The notes under the pieces were generated by a model that was given only the letters and a program-made list of their open reading frames with translations, searched no databases and was not told where the DNA came from. This document shows, in pieces, positions 1-8,924 of a DNA stretch of 64,000 bases. Numbering within the stretch: position 1 is the first letter of the stretch; every line of letters begins with the position of its first letter. This stretch comes from Terriglobia bacterium. Lineage in GTDB: Bacteria; Acidobacteriota; Terriglobia; Bryobacterales; Bryobacteraceae. The position numbers and the translations under genes are program-made. Location: NCBI GenBank assembly GCA_020073265.1, contig JAIQFN010000054.1, positions 17,712 through 81,711 on the forward strand. Direction: 5' to 3'.

Positions 1-731
1 TCCAGATGGCGATAGAGCGGCATGCTGATTTTCCAGGGCCGCGAATAGACCTTGGGATCGTCGATGGTCGCCTCGTAATTCATGGCGTCCGGGCTGATGG
101 GCGTGTAGCGCTCGGTGACGTGCAGGGCGTCGCTATGATAATTTCCGGCCCGGTCGAACCAGGTGCGGTCGTCCAGGGTGGTTACGCTGACCACCAGGGT
201 GTCGCCCTCCCAGTGGCCCACCGAGTGCCCCATCAGATAGTCGGTGGGGCTCTCCGGCGCATTCTCCATGTAGACGGTTCGGGTGGCGTTGGCGAACTCA
301 TAGGAAATGAGAATGACGTCCTTGCTCTGGACGATTTGAAACGGAAACGGCGTGTAGGTGGCGCGTGGAACTCCCGGCTGGAAGCACTTGATCTCCGGGT
401 CGTCGGTGAAGCGGTTTTCGTAGTTATGTTTCTTTTGCGCCAGGGCGGCGGGCAGGTAGGGGATCTCGTCGCCTTCCACCACGCCGATTCCGCCCGGCTC
501 GGCGCCTTGCGCGCCTAGCGACAGGACGTGCGAAGGTTGCGCGGCGTGACCCTGCAGGTCCCAATTCGCGGTGTTGAGGGCTTGCCAAAGACCGTTGAGG
601 CTGGGATGGCCATCGGGACCGCGTGGCGCTTTATAGGAGGGTGTTTGGCCCGGCGCGGACAGCGCCAGAACAGAGAGAGCGGCTGCCACGGCAGCCGCTC
701 GAGTAAACCAGCGTCCAAGCGGGCTTCTCAT
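1..731 (-). CDS. Secreted protein of unknown function, paralogue of the 2289-3080 gene (3' end off window)
   Basis: The reading frame opens with an ATG at 729-731 and stays open to the left edge, so the last part is missing. The N-terminus is a signal peptide: a basic start, a long Ala/Leu stretch, then an Ala-Pro-Gly-Gln cleavage region near residue 29. The mature part repeats the landmarks of the 2289-3080 product almost residue for residue: PDGHPSLNGLWQ near the start, a HWEGDTLVV block, WFDRAGNYHSDALHV, and DDPKVYSRPWKISMPLY just before the edge. Function is unknown. It is probably the last of a four-gene minus-strand cluster (3080 to 1) with a DUF6152 gene. A role in the envelope is inferred only from the signal peptide. 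Confidence 0.8.
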   Translation of the reverse strand, partial: MRSPLGRWFTRAAAVAAALSVLALSAPGQTPSYKAPRGPDGHPSLNGLWQALNTANWDLQGHAAQPSHVLSLGAQGAEPGGIGVVEGDEIPYLPAALAQKKHNYENRFTDDPEIKCFQPGVPRATYTPFPFQIVQSKDVILISYEFANATRTVYMENAPESPTDYLMGHSVGHWEGDTLVVSVTTLDDRTWFDRAGNYHSDALHVTERYTPISPDAMNYEATIDDPKVYSRPWKISMPLYRHL

Positions 732-845
732 CAAATGATCTCTCCCGCCGCTGCGGCGTCCACACGCTCTCCCAACCGGCTAGCAGTGGTGCCCAACACG
801 CCAGCGGCTAATCAGGTTTTCCGCAGCTTGAAAATAGTGGAAGCT

Positions 846-1262
846 CTACTGCTTCTTTTCGTCGTAAGGCGCTCCCGTACCGGAGGAGCCGAGGAACAGC
901 TTTTGCCCGTTCGGCAACGTGATGTCCCGGCCGTTGGCGCGGAACGAACCGTCCTTGGACTGATAGCCGTCGATGACGACTTCGGTGCCAATCGCGATGG
1001 TGTTCTTGTTGAAACCGCGCCGCAACAATACGTTGGGACTGCCGGCCTCAAACATCCAGTTGGTTACGGTGCCGTCCGGATTGGTGACGTCGACGTGGAT
1101 CCAAGAGTGCGGATTGATCAGCTCCACCTTGGTAACTTTCCCGGTATAGTGGACCGGCCGCTTGGCGTCGAACTCGGCCGCGAAAGCGTGATGCGCCCAC
1201 GCCGGCACTCCAGCCAGAAGCAGACTTGCACTGGCAACCACAACAGCAAACTTTGCTCTCAT
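846..1262 (-). CDS. DUF6152 family secreted protein
   Basis: A 138-residue protein with a clear signal peptide (MRAKFAVVVASASLLLAG, cleavage after PAWA near residue 23). The mature protein starts with HHAFAAEFD and carries the VTKVELINPHSWIHVDV segment, the pattern of DUF6152 proteins; these small periplasmic or extracytoplasmic proteins have no assigned activity. The HH pair and the conserved Asn-Pro-His could bind metal, but this is inference. It lies between secreted paralogues on the same strand (35 bases from the 1298-2275 gene upstream in transcription), a neighbourhood that suggests a shared role. ATG start with an AGGAGAACCTCTAAG stretch just upstream. Confidence 0.8.
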   Translation of the reverse strand: MRAKFAVVVASASLLLAGVPAWAHHAFAAEFDAKRPVHYTGKVTKVELINPHSWIHVDVTNPDGTVTNWMFEAGSPNVLLRRGFNKNTIAIGTEVVIDGYQSKDGSFRANGRDITLPNGQKLFLGSSGTGAPYDEKKQ

Positions 1263-1297
1263 CTTAGAGGTTCTCCTTACTGACTACTTATTCTAGT

Positions 1298-2275
1298 TTA
1301 CTTCTTTTCGGCTGCTTCGGCAGCCCGCGCTCCGCCCAGAATGTCGGGCATCGCGTAGTTTCCTTCGTGACAGGCGTATTCGAAGATCGGACCCGGAGTG
1401 GCCCGGAAGGGGTATTCGGCCGTCCATGGCCGGGTGAAGGTCTCCGGATCGTCGATCGTAAATTTGTACAAAATGGTTTCCGCGTCTATGCGGGTGAAGC
1501 GCTCGATGACGCGCAGGTTCTGGCTGGATCCGCGGTAGCCGGTCTTGTCGGTGAAATTGGTGGTATCCACCACCAGCGTGTCACCCTCCCAATGGCCGAT
1601 CGAATCGCCCGTCCACAGCCGGACGTCCTGCGGGAGATGCTCCTTGCGATCCATATGGATGTGCCGGACATCGTGCACCATCTCGACCAGGATCATGATA
1701 TCGTGCGCGCTCTGCACAATCTGATAATTGTTGTTGTAGAGCACCGGCATCATGGGCGGCCCGGAGGTGGAGCCGAAACCCAGGATACAGCGCTCGCCGA
1801 GCGGACGGTCCTGCACGCTGTCGAAGCGGTTGCGCATGCGGTTGCTAATCCGTTTGCTGGCGGCCGGCGTCATGGCGGGGATTTTGCCGTCCGCGGGATC
1901 GATGATCAGCGAAGTCCGCTTGGCTCCGTCCACCCTCGCGAGTTCGGTTCCCCGGTCGAAAAACAAGGCATTGTAGGCGTGATCGCGGTCCTGTTCGGCG
2001 TTGTTGCTGCGGCGATCGCCATAGAGGTTATCGTTGTTCGGATTTTCGAACTTAGCCGCCTCCGCGTCGGTGACCGTCGCCTTCCCGGCAAACTGTGCCG
2101 GCCGCTCGAGCGGAGTGATCGTCGCGTTGGTCCAGATTCCTTGCAGGTCAGGATGGCCATCGCCCAGGCGCGGCATGGTCCAGGATTTTTTCCTGGCCGC
2201 AGGCGCTTGAGCAGCCAAGGGCGCTGCCATCAAGGCCGCCGCGGCCGCCAGGGAAGCGAGATGTCTAAGGCCCAT
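1298..2275 (-). CDS. Secreted protein of unknown function, larger member of the same family
   Basis: A 325-residue protein with a signal peptide (Ala/Leu-rich, cleavage at LAAQA near residue 23). It shares with the genes on both sides the GDGHPDLQGIWTN motif (about residues 38-50), a GHWEGDTLVVDTTNF block, a VIERFTRID segment and a DDPETFTRPW segment, so it is a more distant and longer paralogue. Extra parts include a Cys in LGERCILGFG and a CHEGNYAMPDILGG tail. No catalytic motif is recognised. The 13-base gap from the 2289-3080 gene and the 35-base gap to the DUF6152 gene point to one transcript. The ATG start is preceded by GGAGG on the minus strand. Confidence 0.8.
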   Translation of the reverse strand: MGLRHLASLAAAAALMAAPLAAQAPAARKKSWTMPRLGDGHPDLQGIWTNATITPLERPAQFAGKATVTDAEAAKFENPNNDNLYGDRRSNNAEQDRDHAYNALFFDRGTELARVDGAKRTSLIIDPADGKIPAMTPAASKRISNRMRNRFDSVQDRPLGERCILGFGSTSGPPMMPVLYNNNYQIVQSAHDIMILVEMVHDVRHIHMDRKEHLPQDVRLWTGDSIGHWEGDTLVVDTTNFTDKTGYRGSSQNLRVIERFTRIDAETILYKFTIDDPETFTRPWTAEYPFRATPGPIFEYACHEGNYAMPDILGGARAAEAAEKK

Positions 2276-2288
2276 GGGACCTCCTCGG

Positions 2289-3080
2289 TTACTTCTTGCG
2301 GAACTTGCCGTACATCAACTCTTCGACGAACTCGACGCACTTGAACTCGACCAGCTGCGCATTCTTTTCCACGTGCTTGTACAGCGGCATGCTGATTTTC
2401 CACGTCCGCGAGAACACTTTAGGGTCCTCGATGGTGGCTTCGTAGTTCAGAACATCCGGCGCGACGGGCGTGTAGCGCTCCACCACGTGCAGCGAATCGC
2501 TGTGGTAGTCGCCGGCGCGGTCGAACCAGGTGCGCTCATCCAATCCAGTCACATCCACCACCAACGTGTCGCCCTCCCAACGTCCGTAGGACTGTCCCAT
2601 CCAGGAGTCCACCGGAGCCGGTCCCGGGTCCTTTAAATAGATGTTCCGGAACGCGCTGTCAAACTCGTACGCAATCGCCAGATACTTGTCGCTCTGAAAG
2701 ATCTGAAATGGGTACGGCATGTAAGTGGCGCGCGGGACGCCGGGAAGGTAACACTTCACCACCGGGTCGAGCGTCAAGCGGTTCTCGTAGTTGGACTTCT
2801 TTTTCGCCGCTGCCTGGGGCAGGTAGGGGATGGCGCCGCCGTCCACCACGCTGAGTCCGCCCGGTTCGGCCAGGAGGGTGCCGGCCTCAACGACGAGACT
2901 CTGCTGCGCCGCGTGCGCTTCCAGGTCCCACTCGGCAGTATTGATGGCCTGCCAGATTCCGTTCAAGTCCGGGTGTCCGTCGGGCGCCCGAGGCGCGCGA
3001 TAGGTCTGACCGGCAGCCGGCATCATGGCCAGCGTGAGCATAGTCACCGCGCCGGCGATCCCTAGAACAAAATTTCGCAT
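2289..3080 (-). CDS. Secreted protein of unknown function, first gene of the cluster
   Basis: A 263-residue protein with a signal peptide (MRNFVLGIAGAVTMLTLAMM, cleavage near AAGQ at residue 25). Landmarks are PDGHPDLNGIWQ (33-44), GRWEGDTLVVDVTGLDERTW, WFDRAGDYHSDSLHV and DPKVFSRTW. These recur in the 1-731 product along the whole length, so the two are recent duplicates; the 1298-2275 product is a more distant relative. The C-terminus ends in a Lys-rich tail after EFKCVEFVEELMYGKF. It is the promoter-proximal gene of the minus-strand cluster, with 154 bases to the next upstream gene. I do not recognise an enzyme or binding fold. Confidence 0.8.
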   Translation of the reverse strand: MRNFVLGIAGAVTMLTLAMMPAAGQTYRAPRAPDGHPDLNGIWQAINTAEWDLEAHAAQQSLVVEAGTLLAEPGGLSVVDGGAIPYLPQAAAKKKSNYENRLTLDPVVKCYLPGVPRATYMPYPFQIFQSDKYLAIAYEFDSAFRNIYLKDPGPAPVDSWMGQSYGRWEGDTLVVDVTGLDERTWFDRAGDYHSDSLHVVERYTPVAPDVLNYEATIEDPKVFSRTWKISMPLYKHVEKNAQLVEFKCVEFVEELMYGKFRKK

Positions 3081-3234
3081 CTGATCGATCCCTCCACACT
3101 GACTTGGTGCGTTTCGGAGCTCAATCGCTCAGACACGCCCGATTTAGTCCGGTCTGCCGATTTTGACATGAGCGGTATCGGAACGTCAAGGGCGCTAGGC
3201 CGCGAACGGGGGACGGGTTTCGGCGCGAATTCGG

Positions 3235-6200
3235 CTAGGCGGTGACCACCGACGGCTGGTCGGCTTCCACGGGCGGCTCGGTTTGGCGGCGCCGGCGTTC
3301 GAGCAAGGTATAGAGCGCCGGCAAAACCACGAGCGTCAGGAACGTGGCGGAACTCAGACCACCGATGATCACCACCGCCAGCGGTTTCTGAACTTCCGAG
3401 CCGATGCCGTGCGAAAGCGCCATGGGCAGCAGGCCGAGCATGGCCAGCAGGGCCGTCATCAATACGGTGCGGAATCGAATGAGGGATCCCTCCACGGCCG
3501 CGCTCACCGGGTCGTGTCCTTCGGAGCGCAGCGCGTTGAAGTAGCTCACGATTACCACGCCGTTCAGCACCGCCTGGCCGAACAGTGCGATAAAACCGAT
3601 GGCGGCCGAAACACTCAGCGGTATGCGGGTCAGAATCAAAGCCAGCACGCCGCCCACCAGGGCCAGGGGAATATTGGACAGAATCAGCAGGGCGCTCTTC
3701 ACCGAGCCGAAGGTGTGGAACAGGAGCAGAAAGATTAGGAACACGCTGATCGGAACGATAATCCTCAAGCGCGACATAGCGCGCTCCTGGTTTTCGAACT
3801 CGCCGCCCCATTCCAGGAAATAGCCGGCCGGGAGCGCGACGTTCTCCCGCACCTTGCGCTGCATTTCTTCGACGGCGCTGCCCATATCGCGGTCGCGCAG
3901 GAACACGCCGATTGAGGCCAGGCGCTTGCCGGATTCGTGGGCGATGTTCATGCTCCCGCCCCGCACCGCCAGCGTGGCCACGTCCTCCAGCGGCACGCGC
4001 TGATTTTGCGGCGCATCGATCAGGATCCGGCCGATCGAGGCCAGGTCGGCGCGCTGATCGCTGCGCAGTCTCGCCACCACCGGATACTTGCGCTCGCCCT
4101 CCCAGATTTCGGTGGCCTGCTTGCCGCCCAGCGCGGTTTCAATGGTGCTTTGAACGTCGGCGATGTTCAGGCCGTAGCGGGCCGCTTTCGCGCGGTCGAT
4201 TTCGATCTGCAGTTGCGGCACTTGTCCGGCGCGATCGATGAACGCCCGGTTGACGCCTCGCACCGTCCGCACGGTATCCAGGACGTGCTTGGCGGTTTCC
4301 ATCAAGGTGGTCAGGTCGTCGCCGAAGACCTTGATCACGATTTGTCCGTCGATCTGTGAAATGCTTTCGAGAATGTTGTCGCGGATGGGCTGCGAGAAAC
4401 TCGGCTCGTAGCCGGGCACGGCGTCCAGAGCATTTTGAAACTCGCCCAGCAGCTCTTCTTTCGAGATCTTGCGCTTCCATTGGTCCTGCGGATACAGGTC
4501 CACCAGGAACTCGGCCATGTTCACCTGTTTGGGATCAGTGCCGTCCTCGGGCCGTCCGGCCTTGGAGATCACCGAGCGGACCTCTGGAAACTTGCGCAGG
4601 ATGGTTCGCACGCGCGCGCATTCCTTCACGGCTTGCGGAACCGAGAGTCCGGGCGGAAGCGTGAGGTTCACCCACACCGAGCCTTCGTTCAGCTCCGGCA
4701 GAAACTCGCTGCCGAGTTGAGGGACCAGGGCGAGGGTTCCGCCCAACGCCGCCACGGCGCCGATCAATACTATCCAGGGCCGGCGGACAGCTTGCAAGAG
4801 CACCGGCCGATACAGCCGTTTGGTCCAGCGCACCACGAAATTTTCACCATGCGGCACTCCGCGGCGCAGCAGGAAGAACGCCAGCAGCGGCACCAGCGTC
4901 ATGGAAAACATCAGCGAGCCTAGGAGCGCCGACACGATGGTGTAGGCCATGGGCGCGAAGATGCGGCCTTCCTGCCGCTGCAAGGTGAAAATCGGCAGGT
5001 GCGCGATGATGATGATCAGCATCGAGAACACGGTCGGCCGGCCCACTTCCGACACCGCTTCGACGATGGTGCGCTTGACGTCGTCACGGTTCCGCGTGGC
5101 GCGCGATCCGGCCAGGTGCCGAAAAATATTTTCCAGCACGATCACCGCGCCGTCCACGATGATGCCGAAATCCATGGCGCCCAACGACAGCAGGTTCGCC
5201 GGCAGGTTCCGCAACTGCAGCCCGATGAACGTGGCAAGCAGGGCCAGCGGGATGATGACCGCTACGATGGTGGCCGAGCGGAAGTGCCCCAGGAACAGGT
5301 ACAGCACCAGCATCACCAGCAGCGCGCCTTCCAGCAGGTTTTTGAATACGGTGTGCAGCGTCGTGTCGATCAAGCCGGTGCGGTCGTAAAAGGGATCGAT
5401 CCTGACGCCCTTGGGAAGAATCTGTTCGTTCAGTGTCTTGACGCGTTGCTTGATTCCGGCCAGAACTTCCGACGGGTTCTCGCCTTTCCGCATGAGTACG
5501 ATGCCGCTCACGATCTCGTTCTGATCGTCGCGGCCCGAGGTGCCTTGCCGGGGCACCGAGCTGACGGTGACGTCGGCCAGATCGTGGATGAACAGGGGCG
5601 TGCCGCCTTTTTCGCTTACCATGATGTTGCCGATGTCGGCGGGCGAGCGCAGCAGACCGATCCCGCGCACCAGGTATTGCTGTTCGCCCTGATCGAGGTA
5701 GCTGCCGCCGGCGTTGGAATTGCCTTGTCCCAGCGCCGTCAGCACCTGCTGCATCGAGACGTTGTAGGATTTGAGCTTGGTCAAATCCAGATTCACCTGG
5801 TACTGTTTCAGGAAACCGCCCAGCGTCACCACGTCCGCGACGCCCGGCACCAGGCGCATCTGCCGCTCCACCACCCAGTCCTCTAGCGACCGCAGCTCGG
5901 TCAGATCGGTGCCCGGGCCGCCGCGCAACAGATAGCGATAGAGTTCGCCGATGGGCGTGCTGAGCGGCGCGAGTTGCACCTCGGCTTTGTCCGGCAGCTC
6001 GACGCCGCGCAGGCGTTCCAGCACCAACTGGCGCGATCCATTGTCGGTGGCCTTGTCGTTGAAGGTGACGATCAGGAACGAAAGGCCGAACTGGGTGTGC
6101 GAGAACATTCGCACCGTGTTGGGCAGCCCGGCCAGGCCGATCTCGAGCGGCGTGGTCACCTGCTTCTCCACTTCCTCGGCGGCGTAGCCGGGGTACAGCG

Positions 6201-6351
6201 TGATCACGGTCACCTGGATATCGGTGACGTCGGGAAACGCTTCGATCGGCAGATTCCGGAACGCCACCACGCCGCCCACCAGGAAAAGGCCCGTGAGCAG
6301 AAGGACGAACAGCGGCTGGTTCAGCGCGAACGAAGTAAGACGGCGGACCAT
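3235..6351 (-). CDS. czcA: Heavy-metal efflux RND transporter, inner-membrane pump (CusA/CzcA family)
   Basis: A 1038-residue proton-driven pump that exports divalent or monovalent metal ions from the periplasm through a tripartite complex. The length and layout fit the HME-RND class: one N-terminal transmembrane helix, a first periplasmic loop (about 32-335), a block of helices to about 530, a second periplasmic loop and a C-terminal helix block from about 865. The helix-4 signature DFGIIVDGAVIVLEN at 394-408 has Asp394, Asp400 and Glu407, the proton-relay residues of metal-type RND pumps. It is the third gene of the czcCBA operon, 6 bases after czcB. Which metal it carries cannot be read from the sequence; a nearby multicopper oxidase makes copper possible. 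Confidence 0.93.
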   Translation of the reverse strand: MVRRLTSFALNQPLFVLLLTGLFLVGGVVAFRNLPIEAFPDVTDIQVTVITLYPGYAAEEVEKQVTTPLEIGLAGLPNTVRMFSHTQFGLSFLIVTFNDKATDNGSRQLVLERLRGVELPDKAEVQLAPLSTPIGELYRYLLRGGPGTDLTELRSLEDWVVERQMRLVPGVADVVTLGGFLKQYQVNLDLTKLKSYNVSMQQVLTALGQGNSNAGGSYLDQGEQQYLVRGIGLLRSPADIGNIMVSEKGGTPLFIHDLADVTVSSVPRQGTSGRDDQNEIVSGIVLMRKGENPSEVLAGIKQRVKTLNEQILPKGVRIDPFYDRTGLIDTTLHTVFKNLLEGALLVMLVLYLFLGHFRSATIVAVIIPLALLATFIGLQLRNLPANLLSLGAMDFGIIVDGAVIVLENIFRHLAGSRATRNRDDVKRTIVEAVSEVGRPTVFSMLIIIIAHLPIFTLQRQEGRIFAPMAYTIVSALLGSLMFSMTLVPLLAFFLLRRGVPHGENFVVRWTKRLYRPVLLQAVRRPWIVLIGAVAALGGTLALVPQLGSEFLPELNEGSVWVNLTLPPGLSVPQAVKECARVRTILRKFPEVRSVISKAGRPEDGTDPKQVNMAEFLVDLYPQDQWKRKISKEELLGEFQNALDAVPGYEPSFSQPIRDNILESISQIDGQIVIKVFGDDLTTLMETAKHVLDTVRTVRGVNRAFIDRAGQVPQLQIEIDRAKAARYGLNIADVQSTIETALGGKQATEIWEGERKYPVVARLRSDQRADLASIGRILIDAPQNQRVPLEDVATLAVRGGSMNIAHESGKRLASIGVFLRDRDMGSAVEEMQRKVRENVALPAGYFLEWGGEFENQERAMSRLRIIVPISVFLIFLLLFHTFGSVKSALLILSNIPLALVGGVLALILTRIPLSVSAAIGFIALFGQAVLNGVVIVSYFNALRSEGHDPVSAAVEGSLIRFRTVLMTALLAMLGLLPMALSHGIGSEVQKPLAVVIIGGLSSATFLTLVVLPALYTLLERRRRQTEPPVEADQPSVVTA

Positions 6352-6357
6352 CGCGAG

Positions 6358-7518
6358 TTAATTCTGCAGTTGCTCCTGCTGTTTCAGTTGCAGCAGCAGC
6401 GTCCCGTCGGAGACCACCGGATCGCCGGGTGAAAGACCGCTGGTCACACGCATGCGGCCTTCGCCGGCCGGCGTGGCATGCACTTCGCGGCGAACGAAGC
6501 GCCGTTCTCCGACCGCTACGAAAGCGTAGCTGCGATCGCCTTCGGTAAACAGCGCCGTGGACGGAACCGTTACGCCGGGCGTAGTCTCGCTCACCGTTAC
6601 CGAAGCGGTGATGAACATCTCCGGCTTGAGCAGCAGCCCGGGATTGGAAACCAGCAGGCGCACTTTCAGCGTGCGCGAATCCGGATCCACGCGGTCGCTG
6701 ATGCGGTCCACTTGCGCGGTGAAGTGGCGATCCGGATAGGCCGTGGCCGTCACTTGCACGCGCTGGCCGGGGTGAACCAGGTGTATGTCCTGTTCGAAAA
6801 CGTCCACCAGCACCCACACCGTGCTGAGGTCGGCCACCGTGATCAGCGGCGTGCTGTCGCCCTGCACGAACTGGCCTTGCGTCAGGTTGCGCTCCATCAC
6901 GATGCCGGAAATCGGAGAGCGCACCGGCACGAGCGCGCGAACGCCGCTGGTGGCGAGCACTTGCTGAGGGTCCAGCCCCAACACGCGCAGCGATTCTTCG
7001 GCGCGCGCCACCTGCGCCTTGGCCTTGGTCAAGTCGGCCTCGGCTTGCTGCAACGCGATCTTCGAAGCGGCCTGGTGCTCGAACAGATCCTTCGTCATGT
7101 TGTACGTTTTTTGCGCCAGGTCTTCGTCGCGCTGCCCCTGCAGACAATCGGTCACCAGCGCCGCCACTTCGCGGCTCTTGATGGAGAACAGCGCCTGGTC
7201 CTTCGAGACGCGGTCGCCGATGCGCGCGTTCAACTCCAGCGCCTGGCCGGCCAGCGGCGCGAGAATGCGCGCGGTCTGGTCCTCGTTGAGTTGCACTTTA
7301 CCGGTCGCGGTGAGCACTCGCGGCCAGTTCTTCCGCTGGACCCGCTCGATCTTGATTTGGGCCAGCATGGCCGGTTCGAGTTCGATGGAATCCAGCGGGG
7401 CCGTAGCATTGGCCGGAGGATGGGTTGACGGCTCAGTGCTCGCAGAACCCCGCTGGCATCCGCCCAGCCCTATCAGGGCTGAGACCTCGAGAAAAACCAA
7501 AATTGCGATCTTCGTCAT
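6358..7518 (-). CDS. czcB: RND efflux periplasmic adaptor (membrane fusion lipoprotein)
   Basis: A 386-residue membrane fusion protein that bridges the inner-membrane pump and the TolC-type channel. It begins with a lipoprotein signal whose lipobox IGLGGC puts the acylated Cys at residue 21. The usual order follows: beta-barrel and lipoyl halves (LAPLAGQALELNARIGDRV), a coiled-coil hairpin rich in Gln/Ala/Glu (about 145-195), then the second lipoyl half (SPISGIVMERNLTQGQFV) and the C-terminal membrane-proximal domain. Its start overlaps the end of czcC by four bases (ATGA), which implies translational coupling. No His-rich metal-binding extension is visible, so the substrate stays open. Confidence 0.92.
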   Translation of the reverse strand: MTKIAILVFLEVSALIGLGGCQRGSASTEPSTHPPANATAPLDSIELEPAMLAQIKIERVQRKNWPRVLTATGKVQLNEDQTARILAPLAGQALELNARIGDRVSKDQALFSIKSREVAALVTDCLQGQRDEDLAQKTYNMTKDLFEHQAASKIALQQAEADLTKAKAQVARAEESLRVLGLDPQQVLATSGVRALVPVRSPISGIVMERNLTQGQFVQGDSTPLITVADLSTVWVLVDVFEQDIHLVHPGQRVQVTATAYPDRHFTAQVDRISDRVDPDSRTLKVRLLVSNPGLLLKPEMFITASVTVSETTPGVTVPSTALFTEGDRSYAFVAVGERRFVRREVHATPAGEGRMRVTSGLSPGDPVVSDGTLLLQLKQQEQLQN

Positions 7519-8831
7519 GGAGTCACCTCCTGGCCCACCGCTGCCGTAAGGCGGCTGGCCGCGCGGCGGTAATCCGCTTGCGCGCCGTAGTAGGCCGACA
7601 TAGTTTCGTTGAAAGCTCGCTGCGCGTCCAGCACGTCCACCAGCGACGTCGCTCCGGCTTGGTAAACATAGGTGGTCGTATCGAGAGCTTGCTGGGAGGG
7701 ACCGATCAAATCCTTTTCGATCTCGGCCACCAGTGACCGCGCCGTGTCGTATTCCTGCCAGGCCGTCACCACTTCGCTCGAAACCTGCGCCTGCTGCGCA
7801 TCGAGCGCGCGGTTCAATTGCTCCTGCTCGGCGCGAACCCGCGCGATTTCGCCCTGGTTGCGATTGAACACCGGAAGGGGAGCGCTGAAGAAAAATCCGA
7901 GCGAGTTGCCGGTGCCGTTGACGCCTTGCTGCCGGCGGTATTCGGCGCCGTAGGTGTAGTCGATCTTGCCTTGCGCGATCTGCAGCCGCAGATCGGCCTG
8001 CGACCGGGCTTGATCCAACTGGATGGCCTGCACATCGGGACGCGCGGCCAGCGCAGCCTGCTGGATATTCGTCAAGTCGGGCGCATGTTCGGGCAGAGGG
8101 GTCTTCAGAGTGTCGGCGACATCGATCGAGCCGTTGCCCGGTCTGCGTCCCAGCACCGCTTTGAGGCGTGTTCGAGCGGTGGCCAGCGCCAGCTCAGCCG
8201 TCTTGACGTTGCTGCGAAACTGCAGCATGGCCACGCGCGATCGCGTCAGCTCCACCGGCGCGATGGCCCCGTCCTTGAGGCGCGTTTCGTTCAGCGTTAC
8301 CAGGCGTTCGAGCGACTGCAGATTCTCCTGCGCGAGCGCCAGCTTGGCCTTGGCTTCCAGAACGTCGACACAGCCCAGCGTGACGTCCAGCGTCAGCCGC
8401 CGGATGGAATCGGCGATACGTAGCCGAATGATGCGCTGCTGATAGGAGGCGGAGTCCAGGCGCAGCTCGCGCTTGTGGCCGCGCTCCCAGGGCACGTCCA
8501 CGCGCAGAGCGTATTCGGACGGTCCGGCTCCGTTGATGTCGTTGAAGCCGGTGCCCAGCGCATCCAGATGGTCGGCCGAGGCGCTGACCACCGGATTGGG
8601 CCGCAGTCCGGCCGTGATGAGCGCGGTCTCGGCCACCGGAATACCGGTACGCTCGGCGATCAATCCTGGGTTATTCTCGATCGCTTCGGCCACCGCTTCC
8701 TGGATGGATACGACCGGCGCTCTACCGGTTTGGGGCGCCTGCTGGGCATGAGCCGAAGCAATCGCCACCACCGACCATGTCGCGCATGCCGCGATTTTCT
8801 CCAACGACAACAAACTGAAGCCTCCTTGCAT
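7515..8831 (-). CDS. czcC: TolC-family outer-membrane channel (CzcC-like)
   Basis: A 438-residue outer-membrane efflux protein with a signal peptide (cleavage after AHAQ near residue 30). The body has the two long helical repeats typical of the family, rich in Gln, Ala, Arg and Leu; in the first the stretch AKLALAQENLQSLERLV is clear, and in the second ARVRAEQEQLNRALDAQQAQ. The SYQQRIIRLRIADSIRR and DVLDAQRAFNETMSAYYGAQADYRRA segments are characteristic of CzcC/CusC relatives. It provides the exit duct of the tripartite metal pump. It is the first pump gene in the operon, 93 bases after the FG-GAP gene and overlapping czcB by four bases. Confidence 0.92.
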   Translation of the reverse strand: MQGGFSLLSLEKIAACATWSVVAIASAHAQQAPQTGRAPVVSIQEAVAEAIENNPGLIAERTGIPVAETALITAGLRPNPVVSASADHLDALGTGFNDINGAGPSEYALRVDVPWERGHKRELRLDSASYQQRIIRLRIADSIRRLTLDVTLGCVDVLEAKAKLALAQENLQSLERLVTLNETRLKDGAIAPVELTRSRVAMLQFRSNVKTAELALATARTRLKAVLGRRPGNGSIDVADTLKTPLPEHAPDLTNIQQAALAARPDVQAIQLDQARSQADLRLQIAQGKIDYTYGAEYRRQQGVNGTGNSLGFFFSAPLPVFNRNQGEIARVRAEQEQLNRALDAQQAQVSSEVVTAWQEYDTARSLVAEIEKDLIGPSQQALDTTTYVYQAGATSLVDVLDAQRAFNETMSAYYGAQADYRRAASRLTAAVGQEVTP

Positions 8832-8924
8832 ATCTCACGATCGTGCAAGCCAATGGATTGCACCGATCTGCGCGCCGGACGCGCGAGTCGCGCCAGCACT
8901 GCTTTCATTTAATGGATTAGAAAA

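Noticed and set aside
5084..7147. 687-residue minus-strand frame overlapping czcB and czcA
   Set aside because: Out-of-phase shadow rich in Arg, Gly and Ala; both overlapping genes are strong family members.
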